Shown: positions 41,079 to 47,965 of the stretch, one piece after another | How the letters are laid out: every line of letters begins with the position of its first letter | How positions within the stretch are numbered: the stretch's first letter is position 1 | NCBI GenBank assembly: GCA_031379665.1 | Contig: JANNFI010000038.1 | Coordinates: 1 to 48,400, forward strand | DNA length: 48,400 bases | Origin: SZUA-254 sp031379665 | GTDB lineage: Bacteria > Bacteroidota > Ignavibacteria > UBA10030 > SZUA-254 | Reading direction: 5' to 3' | Notes under the pieces: model-generated | Seen by the model: the letters and a program-made list of their open reading frames with translations, nothing else | Told to the model about the DNA's origin: nothing | The model's database searches: none | Program-made: the position numbers and the translations under genes

Positions 41079-41429
41079 TAACGTAAGTATAATATTTACA
41101 GTCTCTTAACGTATACATCCGAGCTTCTTCCACAACTTATCCACAGCATTGTTCACAATTTAACGGGCTTGGTGTGGATAACACGAAAACCAGTCACTTA
41201 GTCCAAACCTTTAATAAAAAACTTAAAATGGATGATTTTGTAGTGTGTTCCCGGCGTGAAAGTGACGTGGAAAGGAAGTTCGATGGAAGAAGGTGAGTGT
41301 TGTCCACAACTTTTCAACAGTAAAAGATCGGCTCCCCCGACACCAATGATAAGAAGAAATTCTCCCGCTGGCAAGGGAAATTATCCGCATTATCATTAAA
41401 AATTCATTAGAAATAACATTTTCCGGGGT
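41079..41429. other. Replication origin (oriC) candidate between dnaA and rpmH
   Basis: No gene fits in the 471-bp dnaA-rpmH gap (41079-41549). DnaA boxes: perfect TTATCCACA at 41137-41145 and, reversed, at 41173-41181; variants TTGTTCACA (41149-41157), TTGTCCACA (41300-41308) and TTATCCGCA (41381-41389). AT-rich blocks at about 41205-41240 and 41381-41425 are candidate unwinding elements. Genes run away from this gap on both sides, as expected at an origin. The dnaA-rpmH gap is the classic oriC position in many bacteria. Confidence 0.85.
41108..41135 (-). promoter_or_regulatory. Possible dnaA promoter
   Basis: On the minus strand: TTGTGG (41130-41135), 16 bp, TACGTT (41108-41113), 29 bp upstream of the start codon. 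The perfect DnaA box at 41137-41145 lies directly beside the -35, so DnaA could repress its own gene. Confidence 0.4.
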
Positions 41430-41458
41430 TTGTGTTTAAAACTGAAAATCCCTATATT
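41430..41458 (+). promoter_or_regulatory. Promoter of the rpmH-rnpA-yidD-yidC operon
   Basis: TTGTGT (41430-41435), 17 bp, TATATT (41453-41458). The expected start is near 41465, giving a leader of about 85 nt that contains the attenuator-like hairpins. I see no other promoter between the hairpins and rpmH. Confidence 0.65.
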
Positions 41459-41474
41459 GACACGCTTCACCCGG

Positions 41475-41515
41475 AAGGATTCACAATAAAGGATTGTGAG
41501 CGACAATCCTTTTTT
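41475..41515 (+). promoter_or_regulatory. Attenuator-like leader of rpmH: terminator and overlapping antiterminator
   Basis: Terminator: AAAGGATTGT (41488-41497), loop GAGCG, ACAATCCTTT (41503-41512), and a run of six T (41510-41515). Competing hairpin: TCACAAT (41481-41487), loop AAAGG, ATTGTGA (41493-41499), which uses five bases of the terminator's 5' arm, so both cannot form together. A further AAGGATT (41475-41481) repeats the terminator's 5' arm. The whole set lies between the promoter and the rpmH start, as in a transcription attenuator. The ligand or protein (L34 itself is one option) is not known. Confidence 0.6.
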
Positions 41516-41549
41516 CATTTATCGGTCACCCTTACAGGAGCAACAGGAA

Positions 41550-41696
41550 ATGAAACGCACGTTTCAGCCCAGCAATCGGAAGCGGAAGAACAAGCACGGC
41601 TTCCGGGAAAGAATGAAAACGAAGGACGGGAGGAAAGTCCTGGCCCGCCGGAGGAAAAAGGGACGACGGAAGCTGACCGTCAGCGATGAGAAGTAG
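41550..41696 (+). CDS. rpmH: 50S ribosomal protein L34
   Basis: A 48-residue basic protein: MKRTFQPSNRKRKNKHGFRE and then RMKTKDGRKVLARRRKKGRR, with a short acidic tail (LTVSDEK) just longer than the usual 44-46 residues. It is part of the large subunit. The ATG is preceded by CAGGAGCAACAGGAA, which gives Shine-Dalgarno options. It is the first gene of the rightward origin operon, with a regulated-looking leader. Confidence 0.97.
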   Translation: MKRTFQPSNRKRKNKHGFRERMKTKDGRKVLARRRKKGRRKLTVSDEK

Positions 41697-41710
41697 ACCG
41701 GGGCGTCGCG

Positions 41711-42109
41711 TTGCGTCGCACTCTGAAGAAATCGGAGATCATTCGGGGTAAACGGAATTTTGAACAGCTCTTCGAGCGGGGCACGCGGATCCGCTCGGGT
41801 CTCATCCAGGGCCTGATCCTCACTACTCCCGCCACCGACGGCACACCGGGCGGGGTCCGGATGGCGGCCGTGGTTCCGAAGGCCGTCGGCAGGGCGAATG
41901 TACGCAACCGCCTCAAGCGCCTCATCCGCGAGTCGTACCGGCTCGATAAATCGATTCTGCTCACACCCGGCCTCCACCTCGACGGTACGCTGAACGTGGT
42001 CTTCCTCTGGTCCCCCAGGACGCGGGTCCCGACCGGGACCGTCACCATCGGCATCGTCCGTGAGGAAATCTCCGGGCTTCTGCATAAGATTAAAGAACGA
42101 TACACGTGA
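41711..42109 (+). CDS. rnpA: Ribonuclease P protein component
   Basis: A 132-residue basic protein that assists the RNase P RNA in removing tRNA 5' leaders. The family motif is ANVRNRLKRLIRESYR (about 57-72). The N-terminus TLKKSEIIRGKRNFEQLFER matches the usual start. No ATG or GTG fits: upstream in the frame there is a stop at 41687-41689 and the first usable codon is TTG 41711, preceded by GGGG. A TTG start keeps RnpA low relative to L34, which is normal for this gene pair. It overlaps yidD by 4 bp. Confidence 0.92.
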   Translation: MRRTLKKSEIIRGKRNFEQLFERGTRIRSGLIQGLILTTPATDGTPGGVRMAAVVPKAVGRANVRNRLKRLIRESYRLDKSILLTPGLHLDGTLNVVFLWSPRTRVPTGTVTIGIVREEISGLLHKIKERYT

Positions 42110-42318
42110 CGATCGTCTTCATAGGCCTCATCCGGTTCTATCAGCGAATCATCTCCCCCCTCATACCGGGGAACAACTGCCGGTTTTACCCCACTTGCTC
42201 GCATTATGCCGCCGGTGCCGTGGAGAAGTACGGTCCCCTGAAGGGCGTCTGGTACGCCGCGCGGAGGATCCTGCGCTGTCATCCCCTCCATCCCGGAGGT
42301 TTCGATCCGGTCCCATAG
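42106..42318 (+). CDS. yidD: Membrane protein insertion efficiency factor YidD
   Basis: A 70-residue peripheral membrane protein. The family pattern is clear: LIRFYQRIISPLIPGNNCRF, YPTCSHYA, then RRILRCHPLHPGGFDPVP. The start is GTG 42106, inside the rnpA stop (4-bp GTGA overlap), the same arrangement as in many bacteria. It helps YidC insert membrane proteins, and yidC follows after 43 bp. Confidence 0.95.
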   Translation: MTIVFIGLIRFYQRIISPLIPGNNCRFYPTCSHYAAGAVEKYGPLKGVWYAARRILRCHPLHPGGFDPVP

Positions 42319-42361
42319 GGGAGCCCGGTACGGTTTCCATCACACAGCCTGAGAAGTCATA

Positions 42362-44170
42362 ATGGATCGTAACACAGTCGTAGGTTTCATCCTCATCGGG
42401 CTCGTCCTGATGGTCTGGATGTATATGAACGCGCCGCCCCCCGTGCAACCCGGGACCGGCGCCGACTCCGCGGCGGTGAGCGCCCGGCGGCCCGCATCCG
42501 AACCGGAAACTGTGAAGGGAGCGCCATCGGCGGGGATGGCCGGGTCGCAAGACCAATCCGACCCCGATTCCCTGGGGCAGTACTTCTCGTCGACCGCCAC
42601 CGGCGAGAGGCGGACCATCAACGTCGAATCGGACCTCTTCAAGGCCGAATTGTCGAACCTCGGCGGGGGCATTTCGTACTGGGAACTGAAGAACTACTCC
42701 TCCTGGAACGGCCATCCCACGGCCTACTTCGACCGTTCGGAGAGCGGGGCGCCCAACCTCTTCTTCCTCTCCCGCGACGGAAAACAGATCAACACCAGGG
42801 CGCTCTATTTCACGACGACGCATCGGGGCGGCTCGGTTGTGAAACTCGACGCCGATGATTCGATCAAGATCGTCTATACGCTCCGGGTGAACGAACGGAG
42901 CTCCATCGTGAAGACGCTCCTCTTCCGCGGGAACAGCTACGAGGTGGACGTCTCCTACCGTTTCGTCAACATGGAGGAGATCATCTCCAACTTCAAGTAC
43001 GTCGTCTCCTGGGAGAACGGGCTACGGTACTTCGAGCACAACAGCGTGGACGAGGCGACCTTCTCGAAGGCCGCGGCGTTCTCCGGCGGCGAGGAAATCG
43101 AGATCGACGCCGCCGCCATCGGCGAACCGGTCAAGCAGCTCCTCTCCGGGCGCGTCGCCTGGACCGGGATCCGGAACAAGTATTTCGTCGTCGCCCTCAT
43201 CCCCCGCCTGAAGGAAAGCCAGGGCGCCTTCCTCGAGGGTTCACGAGTGGGCGCGCCCGACGAGGGCGTGATCGAATCGTACACCGTCGGCCTCGAGATG
43301 CCGTTCATCGGCAAGACGGTCGACGAGGACCGCCACAGCCTCTACCTCGGCCCGCTCGATTACGACATCGTGCGCGGGCTGAACGTTGAGCTCGACCGCA
43401 TCATGAGCCTGGGGTGGGTCTGGGTCATCAGGCCGATCTCCCAGTACTTCATCATTCCGGTCTTCCAGTTCCTCCATTGGTTCATACCGAACTACGGCGT
43501 CGTGCTGATCATCTTCGCCTTCATCATCAAGGTAATCCTCTACCCCCTCACCAAGTCGAGCATGCAGTCGATGCAGAAGATGCAGGCGCTGCAGCCGATG
43601 ATGACCGAGGTCAGGGAGAAGTACAAGGACGACCCTCAGCAAATGAACAAGCAGGTGATGCGGCTCTACAAGGAATACGGCGTGAACCCGGCCGGGGGAT
43701 GCCTGCCGATGATCCTGCAGCTCCCGATCCTCTACGCGCTCTGGTCGGTGTTCAGCTCCACCATCGAGCTGCGCCAGGCCGGCTTCATCTGGTGGATCCA
43801 CGACCTCGCCACGCCGGACGTAATTTTCGAGTTGCCGTTCAAGATACCCCTCTTCGGCGTCGACAAAATATCGGGGCTCGCGCTCGCGATGGGCGTCACG
43901 ATGTTCATCCAGCAGAAGATGAGCGTCAAGGACCCGAAACAGAAGATGATGATCTGGATGATGCCGGTGATGATGACCCTGCTCTTCAACAGCTTCCCCT
44001 CGGGGTTGAACCTCTACTATTTCATGTTCAATCTGCTTTCGATCATTCAGCAGTCGTACGTGAACAAGAAGCACAAGGACGATCCACTCCGGAAGGTCGA
44101 TGAGAAAAAAGGCGGTGGAGGGTTCATCGCCCGGTTGGCCAAAAACCTTCCCCAGGCACCGAAGCGCTGA
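42362..44170 (+). CDS. yidC: Membrane protein insertase YidC
   Basis: A 602-residue inner-membrane insertase. There is an N-terminal TM (about 6-22), a Pro/Ala/Ser-rich linker, the periplasmic beta-sandwich domain (about 80-340), then the conserved five-TM core from about residue 365 with FIIKVILYPLTKSSM (charged residue of the hydrophilic groove), the coiled hairpin QKMQALQPMMTEVREKYKDD and the NPAGGCLPMILQLPI loop. The C-terminal tail is basic, for ribosome contact. It closes the rpmH-rnpA-yidD-yidC operon. Confidence 0.96.
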   Translation: MDRNTVVGFILIGLVLMVWMYMNAPPPVQPGTGADSAAVSARRPASEPETVKGAPSAGMAGSQDQSDPDSLGQYFSSTATGERRTINVESDLFKAELSNLGGGISYWELKNYSSWNGHPTAYFDRSESGAPNLFFLSRDGKQINTRALYFTTTHRGGSVVKLDADDSIKIVYTLRVNERSSIVKTLLFRGNSYEVDVSYRFVNMEEIISNFKYVVSWENGLRYFEHNSVDEATFSKAAAFSGGEEIEIDAAAIGEPVKQLLSGRVAWTGIRNKYFVVALIPRLKESQGAFLEGSRVGAPDEGVIESYTVGLEMPFIGKTVDEDRHSLYLGPLDYDIVRGLNVELDRIMSLGWVWVIRPISQYFIIPVFQFLHWFIPNYGVVLIIFAFIIKVILYPLTKSSMQSMQKMQALQPMMTEVREKYKDDPQQMNKQVMRLYKEYGVNPAGGCLPMILQLPILYALWSVFSSTIELRQAGFIWWIHDLATPDVIFELPFKIPLFGVDKISGLALAMGVTMFIQQKMSVKDPKQKMMIWMMPVMMTLLFNSFPSGLNLYYFMFNLLSIIQQSYVNKKHKDDPLRKVDEKKGGGGFIARLAKNLPQAPKR

Positions 44171-44209
44171 GGAGGAATTCGGGAGAACGCACGGAAAGGA
44201 ACACGCCCC

Positions 44210-44290
44210 GTGAAGAAAGCCGGGGCAACGACTTCCGCAGGGTACCTCAAATCTCTTCCCGCCGAGCGTCGGGAAATCGTGTCGCTAGTT
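44210..44290 (+). pseudogene. Possible remnant of a DUF1801-type gene
   Basis: GTG 44210, with GGAAAGGA (44193-44200) upstream, opens a frame reading VKKAGATTSAGYLKSLPAER then REIVCR and a stop at 44288-44290. The segment resembles the first 20-25 residues of DUF1801 proteins (T-x-x-x-YLxSLPxERRE), which are normally over 100 residues long. No continuation was seen in the other frames. The match is short, so chance or a real small protein is possible. The 44171-44547 gap holds nothing else I can support except the repeat and promoter listed. Confidence 0.3.
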
Positions 44291-44386
44291 ATGCGGCTCA
44301 TCGCGCGGTTCGAACGCACCCGAAAATAGATCCACCCGCGCGTCTGGTCGCGCTTCACCGCCCGATCGACGATCCTCACCAGTTGC

Positions 44387-44433
44387 CGCATCACCTCCTG
44401 CACCGCCTCCGCATCACCTCCCGCATCACCTCC
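44387..44433. repeat. Imperfect 12-bp tandem repeat, four copies
   Basis: CGCATCACCTCC (44387-44398), TGCACCGCCTCC (44399-44410), GCATCACCTCC (44411-44421, one base short) and CGCATCACCTCC (44422-44433). It lies in the gap between yidC and the mnmE promoter. The one-base deletion argues against a coding repeat. Confidence 0.7.
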
Positions 44434-44491
44434 GATTCCCGGAACATCCCCCCTTGGTGCGACACCAGCATTTTCCGCTCGAGACCGCGTA

Positions 44492-44520
44492 TTGTAATTC
44501 CCTCCAATCTTTCCTAAATT
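44492..44520 (+). promoter_or_regulatory. Promoter of mnmE-mnmG
   Basis: TTGTAA (44492-44497), 17 bp, TAAATT (44515-44520), 27 bp upstream of the mnmE ATG. No Shine-Dalgarno site follows. Confidence 0.55.
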
Positions 44521-44547
44521 CGTCCCTGCCCTCTCCAATTTTTTCCA

Positions 44548-45948
44548 ATGAAAACGCCAGAAAACGACACAATTTCCGCCATTATTACACCCATCGGCAC
44601 CGGCGGGATTGCCGTGCTCCGCCTGAGCGGGCCTGAGTCGATTCGGATCGCCGATGAAATCTTTCGGGGATCGGTGAAAATATCCTCGGCCGCGTCGAAC
44701 ACCGTCCACTTCGGGAGAATCGGTAACGATGAGCGTTCGATCCTGGATGAAGCGCTCGTGACCGTGTTCAAGGCTCCGCATTCCTACACTACTGAGGACG
44801 TCGTGGAGATCAGCTGCCACGGCTCCGTGTTCGTAGCAAAAAAAATCTTTGCATTGCTGGTGGAAAAAGGCGCGAGGCCGGCCGGGCCCGGCGAGTTCAC
44901 CAGGCGCGCCTTCCTGAATGGCCGCCTCGATCTCTCGCAGGCCGAGGCCGTCGCCGATCTGATCAACGCCAGTTCTCGCGCTTCCCACGATCTGGCACTC
45001 GCCCAGCTCCGGGGCACCCTCTCCGGAAAGATCAACGGGATGCGCCAGAGGATCGTAGACCTCTGTTCGACACTCGAGCTCGAACTCGATTTCTCGGAAG
45101 AAAGGATGGAATTCATCGACCGGGGCACCCTCCGGAACGAAGTCCAGGACCTGACACTCTCCACTACCCAACTTATTGATTCTTTTGAACTTGGGAAGAT
45201 ATTTCGGGATGGGATCAGGGTCGTTCTCGTAGGCCCCCCCAACGTCGGTAAATCGAGCCTCCTCAACGCCCTGGTGCGAGAGGATAGGGCCATCGTGACG
45301 GAAATTTCCGGTACGACGAGAGACACCATCGAGGAATCGATTTCCATCAATGGAATGAAGTTCAACGTCGTGGATACGGCCGGTCTTCGTACGACTCACG
45401 ACCCTGTTGAAGCGGAGGGGATAAAGCGAACCAGGCAGCAAATACAATTCGCCGATCTCATACTCTTGATCATTGATGTTCGCGAGGACCTGAGCTCCCA
45501 GGACGTTCATACCCTCCTGGAGAAGTACGTTGGGAGCGCAAAACCAGATAATGTTCTGGTGGTTATTAATAAGGCAGACCTCTCAAGTCAGCAAAAAATC
45601 GATATTTTGAGCCATCAGCTTGGTGGGCAACACGTCGTGGTGACATCTGCGAAAACTGGCCTTGGAATCGCGGAGCTGGAGGAGAGGATTTCAGGGGCTA
45701 TGGGGGATCCGAAAATTCATACCCAGGGAGAGGCCATTATCGTCAATAGCTTAAGGCAAAAGGAGAACCTGGTGAGAGTATCGAATTCATTGGATTTGGT
45801 ACTTCAGGGTATCGATAACGGATTGACCCCTGAATTACTTGCTGTAGACCTGAGATCAGCCCTAAGGCACCTTTCTCATGTTGTGGGAGTGGATCTCTCC
45901 GAAGAGGTCTTAAATAACGTTTTTTCAAGGTTTTGCATCGGAAAGTAG
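44548..45948 (+). CDS. mnmE: tRNA uridine-5-carboxymethylaminomethyl GTPase MnmE
   Basis: A 466-residue GTPase that, with MnmG, modifies the wobble uridine of tRNAs. The N-terminal folate-binding domain (DTISAIITPIGTGGIAVLRL, GPGEFTRRAFLNGRLDLSQA) is followed by the helical domain and the inserted G domain: G1 GPPNVGKSS (about 228-236), G2 GTTRD, G3 DTAGLR and G4 NKAD. The C-terminus is FCIGK, with the catalytic Cys of the family. The mnmG start is 28 bp beyond the stop, and a parS-like site lies between. Confidence 0.96.
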   Translation: MKTPENDTISAIITPIGTGGIAVLRLSGPESIRIADEIFRGSVKISSAASNTVHFGRIGNDERSILDEALVTVFKAPHSYTTEDVVEISCHGSVFVAKKIFALLVEKGARPAGPGEFTRRAFLNGRLDLSQAEAVADLINASSRASHDLALAQLRGTLSGKINGMRQRIVDLCSTLELELDFSEERMEFIDRGTLRNEVQDLTLSTTQLIDSFELGKIFRDGIRVVLVGPPNVGKSSLLNALVREDRAIVTEISGTTRDTIEESISINGMKFNVVDTAGLRTTHDPVEAEGIKRTRQQIQFADLILLIIDVREDLSSQDVHTLLEKYVGSAKPDNVLVVINKADLSSQQKIDILSHQLGGQHVVVTSAKTGLGIAELEERISGAMGDPKIHTQGEAIIVNSLRQKENLVRVSNSLDLVLQGIDNGLTPELLAVDLRSALRHLSHVVGVDLSEEVLNNVFSRFCIGK

Positions 45949-45953
45949 GCATT

Positions 45954-45969
45954 TGTTTCACGTGGAACA
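45954..45969. promoter_or_regulatory. parS site (ParB-binding) at the mnmE-mnmG junction
   Basis: TGTTTCACGTGGAACA fits the bacterial parS consensus TGTTNCACGTGNAACA at every fixed position. It lies 4.5 kb from the origin candidate, the expected distance for a chromosome-segregation centromere, and just upstream of the mnmG ATG. Confidence 0.85.
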
Positions 45970-45976
45970 GCTTAAA

Positions 45977-47890
45977 ATGGCCAAAAACGCCAAATATGAA
46001 GTAATTGTCATCGGTGGTGGCCATGCCGGGATCGAAGCGTGTCTGGTAGCGGTTCGGATGGGGTGTAATACGCTACTAGTAACGATGTCCCGGGAGGCCA
46101 TAGGGAGGATGTCCTGTAACCCGGCGATCGGGGGCACGGCAAAGGGCCAGCTTGTAAGGGAGATCGATGCCCTGGGTGGTGAAATGGGAAAGATTGCCGA
46201 TGCGACCGGGATCCATTTCAAGATGTTGAATACGTCGAAGGGGCCGGCCGTCCGGGCTCCCAGGTGTCAGAATGACCGGGAACTCTACTCCCTGGAAGCA
46301 CAGTCCCGCCTATCAAGAGAGCCTGGACTGGATATCCTCGAGGATGGAATTCAGAGGATAAATTGCCGTCCTGCGGATGGTGGTATTGGATTCTCAGTTG
46401 AGTCGATTCTTACTACCGGCGGTCGATTAATCGAGTGCAAAACTGTAGTGCTCTGTGCGGGGACATTCCTCCGGGCGTTGATGCATACCGGGATGCAGAG
46501 CCTTGAAGGCGGCAGATTTGGGGAACCAGCCGCAACCGGCATTACCTCTTGCCTGGCCGAATATGGAATTGGAAGCGGGAGGTTGAAGACTGGTACTCCG
46601 CCACGAGTGTCGCTCGCATCGATAGATCTCTCAGAAGTCAGCGTCCAGCCCCCCGATCCGATTCCGGCGCCGTTCTCATTTCAAAACGAGCAAGTCCTTA
46701 ATAAACAAATAGATATGTACATCACTCATACCTCGATGGCGACCCACGAGATTTTGAGTACGGGATTCGATAGATCCCCGATGTTCACCGGGCGGATCAA
46801 GGGGGGCGGACCAAGATACTGCCCATCCATAGAGGACAAGATCGTTCGATTTGCAGAGAGGGAAGCGCACCAGATTTTTCTCGAACCCGAAGGGTATTCA
46901 TCCGACATCGTCTACGTGAACGGGTTCTCGACGTCGTTACCGGCCGATGTCCAGGAGCGGGGCCTACGCTCGCTCCCGGGCCTCGCCAATGTGAAAATGC
47001 TCAGAGCAGGTTATGCCGTCGAGTACGATTATTTCCCGCCGAATCAACTGAAGCTGACCTTCGAGTCGAAGGATGTTTCCGGGCTCTTCCTGGCCGGGCA
47101 GATCTGCGGAACATCCGGGTATGAGGAGGCGGCCGCGCAGGGCCTTATGGCCGGCATCAATGCCGCCCTCAAGGTTCGGGAGCGGCCTCCGTTGATCCTC
47201 AGGCGATCTGAGGCCTATATCGGCGTCCTCGTAGACGACCTGGTCAATAAAAACACCGATGAACCATACCGGATGTTTACGTCCCGGGCGGAATACCGCC
47301 TGCTCCTCCGGCAGGATAACGCCGACCGGAGGCTGATGAAGCATGGGAGGGCGCTCGGGCTCCTGCCCGCGGCCGTGTACGACCGGCTCCTGCTAAAAGA
47401 AGAGCTCATCGAAGGGGCTCTGGCGGGGCTGAGGGAAACCCAGGCGCCCCCGGCCCGGATCAACCCGTTCCTGAAGAAGTCAGGGTCGTCGACTCTCCCA
47501 CAATCGGAAAAGATGTCGCAGGTACTCCGGCGGCCTGAAATAGATACCGCAGAATTCATATCTTCAGGATTCGCGGACGGCGTCCCGGCGATCTCAAAAA
47601 TCCGGGCCCTCGGCAGTGAAAAACTCAGGGACGAGATCGTTCAGCAGGTCGACATCGATTTGAAATACGAAGGGTACTTCCGCCGGCAGGAGGACGAGGT
47701 GAAGAGGTTCGAACTCTACGAGGGTATGGCGATCCCGGGCGACTTCAACTTCGCGACCATCAACTCGCTCTCAAGCGAGGGACGTGAGAAGATGAAGAAG
47801 GTGCGGCCCGCCTCGATCGGCCAGGCGTCGCGCATCAGTGGCGTAACCGCATCGGACATCTCGGTACTGATGGTGCATCTCAGGAAATGA
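45977..47890 (+). CDS. mnmG: tRNA uridine-5-carboxymethylaminomethyl modification enzyme MnmG (GidA)
   Basis: A 637-residue FAD protein, partner of MnmE. The FAD motif is IGGGHAGIEA (about 12-21); the family signatures are CNPAIGGTAKG, the GPAVRAPRCQ segment, LKTGTPPR and EYDYFPP; the C-terminal helical domain ends with ASRISGVTASDISVLMVHL. The frame is open from TTG 45953, which would add MFHVEQLK, but those codons are the parS site; ATG 45977 begins the normal MAKNAKYEVIVIGGG start. Codon third positions in the first half look less GC-rich than in the neighbouring genes. Confidence 0.96.
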   Translation: MAKNAKYEVIVIGGGHAGIEACLVAVRMGCNTLLVTMSREAIGRMSCNPAIGGTAKGQLVREIDALGGEMGKIADATGIHFKMLNTSKGPAVRAPRCQNDRELYSLEAQSRLSREPGLDILEDGIQRINCRPADGGIGFSVESILTTGGRLIECKTVVLCAGTFLRALMHTGMQSLEGGRFGEPAATGITSCLAEYGIGSGRLKTGTPPRVSLASIDLSEVSVQPPDPIPAPFSFQNEQVLNKQIDMYITHTSMATHEILSTGFDRSPMFTGRIKGGGPRYCPSIEDKIVRFAEREAHQIFLEPEGYSSDIVYVNGFSTSLPADVQERGLRSLPGLANVKMLRAGYAVEYDYFPPNQLKLTFESKDVSGLFLAGQICGTSGYEEAAAQGLMAGINAALKVRERPPLILRRSEAYIGVLVDDLVNKNTDEPYRMFTSRAEYRLLLRQDNADRRLMKHGRALGLLPAAVYDRLLLKEELIEGALAGLRETQAPPARINPFLKKSGSSTLPQSEKMSQVLRRPEIDTAEFISSGFADGVPAISKIRALGSEKLRDEIVQQVDIDLKYEGYFRRQEDEVKRFELYEGMAIPGDFNFATINSLSSEGREKMKKVRPASIGQASRISGVTASDISVLMVHLRK

Positions 47891-47899
47891 GCGCGCGCC

Positions 47900-47910
47900 T
47901 GTTCCACGTG
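47900..47910. promoter_or_regulatory. Degenerate parS half site after mnmG
   Basis: TGTTCCACGTG matches the first eleven positions of the parS consensus, but the right arm (ATGAT in place of NAACA) does not. It is possibly a weak ParB site or a decayed copy, between mnmG and rsmG. Confidence 0.35.
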
Positions 47911-47965
47911 ATGATGCATCGTCGTATATCAAATAATAACAGTATGTTAAGAGCCTCCTATAAAT

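Noticed and set aside
44205..44226. Hairpin GCCCCG/CGGGGC after yidC as a terminator
   Set aside because: The 6-bp stem has a 10-nt loop and no T run.
44300..44325. A T-loop-like GGTTCGAACGC suggesting a tRNA
   Set aside because: No matching acceptor, D or anticodon stems could be drawn around it.
44047..45510. A 487-codon minus-strand frame across the yidC end, the gap and mnmE
   Set aside because: It mostly mirrors mnmE and yidC. The part in the gap (44300-44470) gives no family I recognise, and there is no start signal or promoter in front of it.
45953..45976. Upstream TTG start for mnmG adding MFHVEQLK
   Set aside because: These codons are the parS site; the ATG at 45977 gives the normal N-terminus.
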